From Cocos nucifera (Eukaryota; Streptophyta; Magnoliopsida; Arecales; Arecaceae): 64,000 nucleotides of DNA. Below, piece by piece: positions 1-9,221 of the stretch (position 1 is its first letter; every line of letters starts with the position of its first letter). The DNA lies in contig QRFJ01003063.1 in assembly GCA_006176705.1 (NCBI GenBank), positions 1-64,000 of the forward strand. The letters are read 5' to 3'. The notes under the pieces are model-generated. The model worked only from the letters and a program-made list of their open reading frames with translations. It did no database searches and had not been told where the DNA came from. The position numbers were made by a program, and so were the translations under genes.

Positions 1-1648
1 AAGATAGCGGCATTGGAAAGCAGATTAAGCTTGATGAGAAAGTCTCACAAGCAGAAAGAGCTAAGGACCAAGTGGAACCAAATCAGGTTGAGCCAATAAG
101 AACACTACCTCCTCCACCTCGTAGATCGGAAAGAGTTTCCCGTCCCCCTGAAAGATACTTAGGTATTATTTCAGAGGACGTAGAGGAAAATGTTCCTCAT
201 AGGTAATGGTGCTCATGGTGATGATCCCAAAACCTACAACGAGGCGATATCAGATATCGACTCCGAGAAATGGCTTGAGGCAATGAAGTCAGAAATTGAC
301 TCGATGCACTCAAACCAAGTCTGGACCTTGGTAGATCCACCAGAAGGTATAGTACCTATTGGGTGTAAATGGATCTTCAAGAGAAAGATTGGTGCAGATG
401 GGAATGTGGAGACATTCAAGGCTAGACTGGTGGCAAAAGGTTATAGTCAACGTGAAGGCATTGACTATCAGGATACCTTTTCCCCAGTAGCTATGCTAAA
501 ATCCATCCGCACATTGCTTGCTGTTGCAGCCTATTTCGATTATGAAATATGGCAAATGGACGTGAAAACGGCATTCCTAAATGGATATCTTGAGGAAGAT
601 ATCTATATGGAACAGCCGCTAGGTTTCACATCCAGTGATACTGATCACAAGGTTTGCAAGCTGCAAAGGTCCATATATGGACTTAAGCAAGCATCTCGGA
701 GCTGGAACACTCGTTTCAATGATGTGATCAAAAAGTTTGGTTTCATCAAAAATGAAGAGGAACCATGTGTTTTCAAAAGGGTCAGTGGGAGCGCTGTTGT
801 CTTCCTCGTATTGTACGTGGATGACATCCTCCTTATTGGGAATGATATTCCCATGTTGACATCAGTCAAGATGTGGTTGTCCAAGGAATTCTCCATGAAA
901 GACCTAGGTGAAGCATCCTTTATTCTAGGAATTAAGGTCTATAGGGATAGACCGAATAGGATGCTAGGACTTTCACAGAAGATGTACATAGAGGAAGTAC
1001 TAAAGAGGTTTAGTATGGAAAACTCTAAGAGGGGATTAATACCCTTCAGACATGGTATTCATCTTTCCAAGAAGATGTGCCCCAGCACACCTGAGGAAAT
1101 AGAACGCATGAGCAAGATCCCTTATGCTTCTGCAATAGGGAGCCTCATGTATGCCATGCTATGTACACGACCTGATATAGCCCATGCTGTGAGTGTCACA
1201 AGCAGATATCAGTCAAATCCAGGTGAAGAACACTGGACTTCTGTGAAATGTATCCTTAAGTACTTGAGAAGAACTAAGGATATGATGTTGGTCTTTGGTA
1301 ATGGAGAACTCCAAGTTCAGGGATACACAGACTCGGACTTCATGTCCGATATAGATGATCGAAAGTCGACATCTGGAAGTCTGTTTGTGTGCAATGGTGG
1401 AGCTGTCAGCTGGAAGAGTTCCAAGCAAACTGTGATAGCAGATTCCACCATGGAAGCAGAATATATAGCTGCATCAGAGGCTGCAAAGGAAGCATTCTGG
1501 TACAAGAAGTTTGCTGCAGAAATTGGAGTAATGCCATCAGATGCCATTCCTCTTTACTGCGACAACAATGGCGCCATAGCCCTTGCTAAGGAGCCGAGGT
1601 CTCACCAGAAGTTTGAAGTTTCCCCACAGACGAGCCGATTGACTTAGA
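1..1648 (+). pseudogene. E1 copia pol fragment: end of integrase region, RT and RNase H
   Basis: The window opens just downstream of the integrase core. An open stretch from 190 to 1647 encodes the Ty1/copia reverse transcriptase (YVDDILLIG near 815, wQMDVKTAFLNG upstream) and most of RNase H (TDSDFMSD, STMEAEY, YCDNNGAIA). Compared with E3 and E4 it has an extra A near 187 that breaks the frame upstream. After the RNase H motif PRSHQK, about 155 nt present in E3 are replaced by about 28 nt of unrelated sequence (1613-1640), removing the C-terminus. The polypurine tract is also shortened (acaaagat instead of acaagtgggagat). Not functional as it stands. Copia identity is certain; Tork/Angela-like lineage is only my impression. 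Confidence 0.9.
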
Positions 1649-2585
1649 CTTGTAGCCAATTGGCTTTAGGACAAAGATTGTTAGATATATGTGCCCTAGA
1701 AGCCAGAATTGGCTGACACTTGTAATACACTTCTAGGGGCAAAATTGTAATTTTGACTATAATTAATGAAATGGGTTATTTTCTATCACACATGTGTATT
1801 TAGTGTCTGTGATACATCCTTTGAGTTAATGGTAATGATAATTCATATTTTCAAGAGTTGAAAATTTAAGACATGAATAATCATTATTAACTCATAAACA
1901 GCTCCCGACCATAGGATCATCACGAGGATGGTGATTGATCCGGAAGGTTGGTGTACGATCGCTTCTCTTTAGTAGATGAGTCTTGAGTCTACGGTGTGGA
2001 GACACCGGAGCGAGAGTACAGGTACTCGTTAGAGAACGAGGGCACTGAGCGTGACCACCTCGAGTAGTCATTAGGAAGTCTACCTTCTCGTCAATGACTG
2101 ACTCGATGCTGCAGTAGTGTGTCTGGTTCTTTGACCTGAGATGCATCGGCAGTTCACCTTGAGGGTGTTATAGTTTGACTACACCATTACTCGGTCTCCT
2201 AGCCATATGGAACCCTGAGGTGTATGTTGGCTATAGCATGTTCATTGTAGGAACTGGATTGCATCAAGATGGGAATCTATCTACCTCGGTGGTAGAGGAG
2301 TAGCCCTATGATGATCATGAGAATCAAGTCCAGAAATCCATGGCCATGGTAGAGTGAAATAATAGAAAGAGTTTCTATTTAGATTTTCACATTGGACTCG
2401 AATCGAATGATTACATCATATGACAGAGACTAGGGTTTGACGAGTTCACCTTAACCCTAATCTGATCGGGGCTCAAGATAGAAGAACTGAATCACACAGG
2501 TAGCTGCACCAAGAGGTTCGCATTCAGCTCTGATGGGTTGCCACCATATACTGCTAGGTGTCACTGGTGGATTTTGGGAGCAATT

Positions 2586-2964
2586 AGAATGATTTAGATG
2601 ATCGATCATTCTAGCTGTTCGAATCAGAAGAGTTCTGATCCATCGAAAGGAGTTTCGATGATGTCTATGATAGAGATCATGACATATCCCATTACCATAC
2701 AGAACTGAACCTAACTGGGTCACACAAACAAGGGTTTGAATCTGGTGATCATCAATTGAACTGATCTAGTTCAATTGATCTGAATGAGATTCAATTAGGT
2801 TCAAGGAAATCGTGCTAGCACTCGATTGAACCTAACGTTCTTCTTTTACTATCATAAATAAGTTGTCCTGACTGAGCCAAAGGAGTTTGTGCTCAATCAG
2901 AGGCCTTCATATGGTCTGACTGGAGGTTGTCCAAGTCAGAATAGGTTGTCTTATTTGTAAGACA
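2586..2964 (+). other. Array of perfect short inverted repeats in family A U3
   Basis: Consecutive stem-loops: AGAATGAT/ATCATTCT (2586-2612, holding a 12-nt palindrome), ATCAGAA/TTCTGAT (2623-2639), CATCGAAA/TTTCGATG (2641-2660), ATGTCtATGAT/ATCATGACAT (2661-2685), a 12-bp stem ATCAATTGAACT (2751-2779), TTAGGTTCAA/TTGAACCTAA (2795-2835, with GTGCTAGCAC in the loop), CTGACTGAGC/GCTCAATCAG (2868-2900, one mismatch), TCTGACT/AGTCAGA (2915-2940) and TGTCTTA/TAAGACA (2947-2964). Several of these are seen in the other family A LTRs. Function unknown; they could fold in the 3' end of the genomic RNA or act as DNA sites. Confidence 0.8.
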
Positions 2965-3001
2965 TTACCTGCCATTTTTGGTCACCTGCCATTTCTTGTT
3001 C

Positions 3002-3070
3002 TTTGACTTTGGTCAAAAGTCTACCTTTGACTGGTCAAACGTTGACCATTGACCCTTTGACTTTTGACCA
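3002..3070 (+). promoter_or_regulatory. W-box array (WRKY-type sites) in family A U3
   Basis: Eight TTGAC cores lie on both strands within about 70 bp, about 310 bp upstream of the TATA box. They are partly arranged as inverted pairs (TTTGACTTTGGTCAAA; TTTGACTGGTCAAA). TTGAC[C/T] is the known WRKY factor core. Equivalent arrays: 4227-4295, 12365-12434, 30938-31000, 39064-39130 and, reversed, 50130-50195 and 62793-62862. The old copy has only three or four cores. Stress-inducible transcription is inferred, not shown. Confidence 0.6.
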
Positions 3071-3098
3071 CATGTCATGCACCTATTGGAGAGCTGGT

Positions 3099-3204
3099 GG
3101 GGGCCTGTCCCCCTGCCAGAACCTGGCAAGGAGAAGGGCGCACGCCAAGGGTGGCGTGAGCCCAAGTAGGAGGCGCCTAGGAGTCCTTGTTGGACAAGGA
3201 CTCC
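3099..3204 (+). other. Four GC-rich hairpins between W-boxes and TATA
   Basis: In order: GGGGG/CCCCC (3099-3113), TGCCAG/CTGGCA (3114-3128), GGGCGCACGCCA with a 12-nt partner (3136-3163, one mismatch here) and GGAGTCCTTGT/ACAAGGACTCC (3180-3204, 3-nt loop). The same set occurs in the other family A LTRs. The last stem has different bases but intact pairing in the old copy. Confidence 0.75.
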
Positions 3205-3377
3205 ACCTCCCTTTTGGATTCCAATCAGAGTTCTACTAAGAATCCAGTTTTGACTGGTCTTAGGCGCCCTCTAAGGAGGAATCCAGGGGTCTCTATTCCA
3301 ACCAATCAGATTTAGATCTGATTTCACAAAGGGTTTGTGATTGGTTGAGAGGAAGAGGAGTTGGATCACAAGAGGTC

Positions 3378-3385
3378 TATAAATA
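3378..3385 (+). promoter_or_regulatory. TATA box of E1 LTR
   Basis: TATAAATA in the context CTATAAATAAGACCC, present in all family A LTRs. Transcription would start about 30 bp downstream, giving a U3 of about 1.7 kb and R-U5 of about 0.5 kb. Confidence 0.75.
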
Positions 3386-3955
3386 AGACCCTGCGCCCAA
3401 CCCTAATTCCAAATGCTAATTAGACCCACGCCCCAAGGCTGCCTCTCCCCTCCTTCTCCATGCCATAGTCTCTTCTCCCCTTGCTCTCCACGTCCAAAAG
3501 GTGTTTTGGACTTTGGTTGGTGCGATTCAGATCAAGGAAAGGCGATCAAAAGCAAGAAGGCTGCGCTGCTGCAAAAGGACGACTGCAGATCTTCAAAAGA
3601 GTTTTGAAGATCCTCCAGATCAGATCCAGATCTGATTTTTGGAGGTGTGATAGAGAAGAAGAGGATCTCCAGATCCAACCCGAGTGGATACCGGTAGAGG
3701 CCAGGCGCTTGCGTGGCTAAGATCCAGAACCTTCCGCTGCAATCAGGATCATCTACAGGGTAATAGGATTACCCAAATCAGGTAAATTAAATTTGATTTA
3801 ATTTATCTTATTTTTATTTTATTTATTAAAATAATAAGAATCAGATCTGAAACATATCAAGATCTGATTGAGATCAAGAGAAAATTTTTGAAATATATCT
3901 CTTGATCTAATCAGATCTGGACGAACCTGGACCGGGAAATCAGGATTTCCCTTCA

Positions 3956-5186
3956 GGGTTTGAATCTGGTGATCATCAATTGAACTGATCTAGTTCAATT
4001 GATCTGAATGAGATTCAATTAGGTTCAAGGAAATCGTGCTAGCACTCGATTGAACCTAACGTTCTTCTTTTACTATCATAAATAAGTTGTCCTGACTGAG
4101 CCAAAGGAGTTTGTGCTCAATCAGAGGCCTTCATATGGTCTGACTGGAGGTTGTCCAAGTCAGAAAAGGTTGTCTTATTTTGTAAGACATACCTGCCATT
4201 TTTGGTCACCTGCCATTTCTTGTTCTTTGACTTTGGTCAAAAGTTACCTTTGACTGGTCAAATGTTGACCATTGACACTTTGACTTTTGACCACATGTCA
4301 TGCACCTATTGGAGAGCTGGTGGGGGCTTGTCCCCCTGCCAGAACCTGGCAAGGAGGAGGGCGCACGCCACCCTTGGCGTGTGCCCAAGTTGGAGGCGCC
4401 CAGGAGTCCTTGTTGGACAGGGACTCCATCTCCTTTTTGGATTTCAATTAGAGTTCTCCTAAGAATCAAGTTTGACTGGTCTTAGGTGCCCTCTAAGGAG
4501 GAATCCAAGGGACTCTATTTCCACCAATCAGATTTAGATCTGATTTCACAAAGGGTTGTGATTGGTTGGGAAGAAGAGGAGTTGGATCACGCATAGTCTA
4601 TAAATAAGACCCTGTGCCCAACTCAAGGAGTAATCTGAAATCAATTAGAAATCCCACACCCCAAGGCTGCCTCTCCTCTCCTCCTCCATGCCAAGTCCAT
4701 CTTCTCCCTCTCCTCTCCACACCCAAAGGTGTTTGGGATCTTGGTTGGTGCAATCCAGATCAAGAGAAAGGCGATCAAAAGCTAGAAGGCTGCGCTGCTA
4801 CAAAGGACAACTACTGATCTTCAAAAGGTGTTTTGAAGATCCTCCAAATCAGATTTAGATCTAATTTTTGGACACATGATAGAGAAGAAGAGGATCTCCA
4901 GATCCAGCCTGGGTGGATATTGCTAGAGGCCAGGCACTTGCGTGGCTAGATCCAGAACCTTCCGCTGCAATTACAGGATCATCAACAGGGTAATAGGATT
5001 ACCCAATCAAGGTAAATTAAATTTGATTTAATTTATCTTAATTTTATTTTATTATTAAAATAATAAGAATTAGATCTAAAATATCTCAAGATCTGATTAG
5101 ATCAAGAGAAAAAATTTTTGAAATATATCTCTTGATCTGATCAGATCTGAACGAACCTGGTCCGAAAAATCAGGATTTTCCCTTCA
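3956..5186 (+). repeat. Truncated family A LTR (E2 5' LTR, 5' part missing)
   Basis: It begins at the base matching 2732 of the E1 LTR and runs to a normal ...CCCTTCA end followed by the PBS. About 1.05 kb of U3 is missing, but the W-boxes (4227-4295), the hairpin GGGCGCACGCCA/TGGCGTGTGCCC (4359-4386) and a TATA box (4599-4606) remain, so a core promoter is still present. The join with the preceding LTR shares a single A. Confidence 0.9.
4599..4606 (+). promoter_or_regulatory. TATA box of E2 5' LTR
   Basis: TATAAATA followed by AGACCC. This is the promoter expected to drive E2 genomic RNA. Confidence 0.7.
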
Positions 5187-5188
5187 AC

Positions 5189-5206
5189 TGGTATCAGAGC
5201 CATGGT
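5189..5206 (+). other. Primer binding site (tRNA-iMet), E2
   Basis: TGGTATCAGAGCCATGGT lies two bases after the LTR end. It is complementary to the 3' end of plant initiator methionine tRNA, the usual copia primer. Confidence 0.92.
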
Positions 5207-5758
5207 TCTAAAAGTATTTAGATCTAATTTTAAATTTATTTTAATTAAAAATAAGTGATTTTAGATGTCACATGAGATGTGATCAGATCTAAAATCAGAA
5301 AAAATTAAAATTAAATGATTTGGATCTAAGATTAGAAAATATGCATGACTAGTTCTAAAATAGAATAGTTCTATAGAATAGTCTTGCATGTTTTAATTTA
5401 ATTTGATTAAATCATATTTTAGATCTATTTTATTTACTATTTTTTGATATTATAATTATTATAATAACATCTAAAAAATAGCAAATAAAAATTATTTAAT
5501 TTTAAATATCATATGAGATATGATTGATGCATGTCTAGACTAGTTGTAGAATAGTTCTACATAATTGTCTAGATTAGAATTTATTTTGATTAGATCAATT
5601 TAAATCTAATTTTTTAGATTATTATGAGATAATTTAGATCTGAAAAATATGCATGATTCGATACATGAGATGTATGCAAAATATGCCATGATTAGATCTA
5701 ATTTGTATATGAGATATATGATATAGATCTAAAACTGTTTTGTAGTATTGACATGTTC

Positions 5759-5883
5759 CTGATTAAGGCGTTCCTCTTGGCCGTCCGGTCATAAGAACGA
5801 AGAAGGGTTTAAAGGCCCTCTCTTCCCATTCGATGGGGTGTTCTTATGATGTGTAGGGGTGCTGCGTGTTCGTCCTTAATCAG
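5759..5883 (+). other. Predicted multi-branched RNA structure in E2 leader
   Basis: Outer stem CTGATTAAGG (5759-5768) with CCTTAATCAG (5874-5883). Inside it, GTCATAAGAAC (5788-5798) pairs with GTTCTTATGAT (5840-5850), enclosing AGGG/CCCT and the triloop hairpin CCCAT-TCG-ATGGG. The same fold is at 32477-32601, 56657-56781 (-) and 61207-61331 (-). In E-old only the right half survives (about 23677-23735). A packaging, dimerisation or translation-control role is possible; only the pairing is seen. Confidence 0.6.
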
Positions 5884-6269
5884 AAACCCAAAACTTACTT
5901 TCTGCAAAACCCTAGATCCTGAAACCCTAGGATTTATTGTGCATATTTTGTTTATGAACCCTACTACTTAATTAAGAATTAAGTTTATGGAATATAATTA
6001 ATTAGGTCTAAAATTGAGAATTTCAGATCTAAGACATATTCATAATACTGGGTTCGGGCTTGGGTAGCTCAATTAGGTCTAAGCGGTTGATCAAACCGAA
6101 TCAAGAGTTGGTTAGATGGGATCAACAATGCTTAAATTGACCAGCCTAATAGGATTAAGTCTGGGTCAAGATCGAGTCACGATCAAGCAAGACCTAATTA
6201 GGCTCAGAGGTTAGAGTCTGGATTGTAGGCTAACCCAATTGGTTCTGACTCAACAATTTGGTGTCTAAG

Positions 6270-7060
6270 GTAAGTTTGGCACATACGACCGACTGGTTTT
6301 TAATTGGAAGCTACTCGACCTGAATGCGTTCTTGTACGAGTTAATGGCATATTCCTTCCACCGGTCTCACTTACCTGGCCATATCTGTTGACACAGTTCT
6401 GATCTGAGGTGGTCAATAATCCGAGCTAACCCATGCCACTAGGTTAGTCATAATTGTTATGACTAAGCCAAGTCTAGTTTAATGAGACCTGAATCAATTC
6501 TCCCTAAGAAAAGATTAAGTCTGAGGTCTTCCACCATTGTAGATGTGCGGGCCCTTCCCGGGGTTGATTGTTCTCGGCTGGATACAGTGGCTCAGTTGCA
6601 CCGGGAAGATGCAACCATGTCTATTAGGCATTGGATGCTATGGGCTGGAGGATGAGTTGGGCTCAATATTTTGGATACGGTGAGAGACTCAATTAGGAAC
6701 CCAGTCTATGCAAATGGTGGGTCTGACTTAACTAAGGAGTGGATCAATATTCCGGATACGGTGAGATTCATGAATTAGAGACCAAGTTTGGGTGCACCAT
6801 GATTAGAGAATCATTGAACAAGAGTTGTTCACTCATTGGCTAACCCATCACCAATAACTGTTAGGTGAGGTGATGAGTCAGTTGGTGAGACCGCACCACC
6901 CACTAGAAATCATTAATCGTGGAGATTTTCGCATCTCTACAGAGGGAGTGTAGGGATCCGAGAAAATAGTGGGAGCTAATTTGTTTAAAAATAAAATTTC
7001 CTAAATAAATTGGTCAAGTCAAAATTACAGTATCTAACTAGAATCTTTGACTCTCTACAG
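6270..7060 (+). other. Predicted leader intron, E2
   Basis: Donor AAG|GTAAGT at 6267-6275; branch-like CTAAC at 7034-7038; pyrimidine-rich TTTGACTCTCTACAG|G ending at 7060, four bases before the gag ATG (7065). Length 791 nt. Counterparts: E3 32981-33772, E4 56277-55486 (-), E5 60826-60036 (-), E-old 23290-22504 (-). It contains many AUGs, an 8-bp CTTCCCGG/CCGGGAAG pairing (6554-6608) and a 22-nt direct repeat ending GGATACGGTGAGA (6663 and 6744). Splicing is inferred from sequence only. Confidence 0.45.
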
Positions 7061-7064
7061 GAAA

Positions 7065-7905
7065 ATGTCTGCGTCCAACCCATTGGCACGTATCCTGGAC
7101 ACACATAGACTGACTGGACCCAATTATAAAGATTGGCTCAGGAACTACAAAATTATTTTGGGTTTCAGAGAAGTTAACCCATGTTTTGGACCAGGACCCT
7201 CCCACCTTACCAGCCCGTCCATCCACTGAACAGAGAGCGTCTCTGGAAAAATGGATTGACGAAGATAATAAGGCCAGATATTACATGTTGGGCTCGATGT
7301 CTGATGAGCTCCAGCGCCAACATGAAGATATCGGGACTGCTCGCCAAATGTTGGCTCACCTGCAGGAGATGTTTGGTGAACAGAGTCGCGCAGCCAAATA
7401 TCAAGTCACGAAATGACTTTTTAAGGCTAAGATGCGTGATGGGCAGTCAGTCCAAGATCACTGTCTGACAATGATCAAGGACATGGAAGAGCTTGAGAAG
7501 CTCGGTGTGAAGTTAGGACTTGGATCTGCAGAACGATATTATTCTGCAATCCTTGACTGATGCATATGGGCAATTCATCATGAATTACCACATGCATAAA
7601 CTTCAAAATTCCTTGGCCGAATTAATGAATATGCTGGTTACCGCTGAGCTTTCTATGAAAGGTTCTAAAGGCTCAGTTCTTGCTATGGAACGGACTTCTT
7701 CCAAAAGAAAGTCTTATGGAAAGAAAAAGAAGTCTGTGAAAAAGCAAAAGGTGGAAGGAAGGAAAGAAGAAGAAGGCAGAGCCGAAGAAGAAAAGGCCGA
7801 TGGCAAAGGAAAGTGTTTCCATTGCAACAGCGACGGCCATTGGAAGCGGAACTGCCCTACTTACCTGGCCACCCTGAAGAACAAGAAGGAAGGTCCTTCT
7901 GGAGG
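7065..7905 (+). pseudogene. gag: E2 gag (copia capsid and nucleocapsid), broken
   Basis: Copia Gag forms the virus-like particle and binds genomic RNA. The start is the ATG at 7065 (MSASNPLARILDTHRLTGPN), just after the predicted splice acceptor. The zinc knuckle CFHCNSDGHWKRNC (CX2CX4HX4C) lies at about 7814-7855 after a lysine-rich stretch. Breaks: an extra base near 7163 (gggtttcag instead of gggttcag), an in-frame UGA at 7414-7416 shared with the other young copies, and an extra base near 7516. The extra bases look like sequencing insertions; the UGA does not. Confidence 0.88.
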
Positions 7906-9221
7906 TATGCTCATTATTGAGTCTAACCTTACGGTTTCTTCTGCATCCAGTTGGGTGCTTGACTCTGGTTCTAGTGCTCATCTGTGCACTTCCATGCAGG
8001 GTCTTGAGGATAGCAGGAGGAGGCTGAGGGATGGAGACATGATCCTACGCATCGGTAATGGAGCAAGAGTTGCTGCAGTAGCCGTGGGAACATACCCTCT
8101 TCGATTACCATCTGGTTTAGACTTAGTTTTGAAAGACTGTTATTATGTGCCTGCAGCTAGCAGGAATTTGATTTCTGTTTCATGCTTAGCACAAGAAGGC
8201 TTATGTGATTACCTTCTTTAAGGACCATTGTAACATTCTTTATGAAAGAAATAAAATTGCAAATGGTTTCCTTATTAATGGTCTTTATCAGCTACATATT
8301 GATGTACCTATTCTAACTATCGAGCAAAACGTGAATGCCAAACGACCTAGGGATAGTCCAAATGACAGATATCTATGGCACCTGAGATTAGGTCATATAG
8401 CAGAAGATAGGATCAACAAATTGGAGAAAAATGGGCTATTGAGTCCATTGACTTTCGAGTCATATCCAACTTGTGAATCTTGTCTTCAAGGCAAAATGAC
8501 TAAACTCCCTTTTGTTGGACATGGGGAGAGGGCCACAGATCTCCTTGCCCTAGTACATACTGATGTGTGCGGCCCATTTGATGTGCCGGCTAGAGGCAAT
8601 TTTGTCTACTTCATTACCTTTACCGATGATCTGTCTAGGTATGGGTATGTGTATCTTATGAGACACAAGTCTGAAGCTTTTGAAAAGTTCAAAGAATTCA
8701 GACATGAAGTAGAAAAACAAACTGAAAAACCCATTAAGGTTCTTCGATCAGATCGAGGAGGTGAATACCTTAGCCGGGAAAATTCCTAGACTATCTTAAG
8801 GAAAAATGGCATAGTCTCTCAATGGACTCCACCAGGAACACCTCAACTCAACGGGGTTTCAGAATGGAGAAATCGGACTCTATTGGATATGGTTCGATCC
8901 ATGATGAGCTTCACAGACCTCCCTGATTTTCTTTGGGGACATTCATTGTTAACTTCAATTTATCTACTGAATAGGGTTCCCTCTAAAACCGTTCCTACCA
9001 CACCGTATGAGATATGGCACGGTAAGAAACCAAGTCTGAGTCATCTCAGAATTTGGGGTTGTCCGGCTCATGTCAAAAGACAACAAGCGGACAAGTTAGA
9101 GTTTAGGTCCTTTAGAGCTCGATTCATAGGATATCCTAAAGAGTCATTAGGATACTATTTCTACATTCCAGAAGACCACAATGTGATTGTGAGTCGACAT
9201 GCCATCTTTCTTGAAAAATAG
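7906..9221 (+). pseudogene. pol: E2 protease and integrase region, broken
   Basis: Aspartic protease active site LDSGSSAHL near 7958; GAG-pre-integrase zinc region WHLRLGH...CESC near 8380-8480; integrase core with D in HTDVCGPF (about 8560), D in RSDRGGEY (about 8750) and E after GV(S) near 8863. Here the third motif reads SEWRNRT instead of SERRNRT. Frame breaks come from extra bases near 8201 and 8780-8810, and a 3-nt insertion lies near 8010. It ends at an in-frame UAG (9219-9221) that recurs in the other copies. Confidence 0.87.

Larger units (their letters stand above)
1679..3955 (+). repeat. Family A LTR (complete, E1 3' LTR)
   Basis: It starts TGTTAGATATATGTGCCC and ends TTCCCTTCA, 2277 bp. 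It supplies promoter, polyadenylation and reverse-transcription ends to the element. U3 is about 1.7 kb: a hairpin-rich block (2586-2964), a W-box array (3002-3070), four GC-rich hairpins (3099-3204) and a TATA box (3378-3385). R-U5 contains further perfect hairpins: 3589-3611, 3758-3774, 3783-3805 and 3871-3908. No protein-coding role is supported; short antisense frames inside it look fortuitous. Confidence 0.93.

Noticed and set aside
1892..2146. An 84-codon open frame antisense in the family A LTR, present in all LTRs that contain this region, E-old included
   Set aside because: Between old and young copies most differences change the amino acid and follow C-to-T decay; there is no recognisable domain. 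Openness looks fortuitous, though a dN/dS test on many copies would settle it.
2457..2723. An 88-codon antisense frame in young family A LTRs
   Set aside because: Not kept open in E-old and no domain; it lies over the hairpin array, which explains the sequence better.
5189..5206. A tRNA gene at the primer binding sites
   Set aside because: Only 18 bases complementary to the tRNA 3' end; no cloverleaf around them.
7414..7424. A frameshift slippery site (CUUUUUA) after the gag UGA
   Set aside because: It does not match the X XXY YYZ rule in frame, and the frames before and after the UGA are already the same, so no shift is needed.
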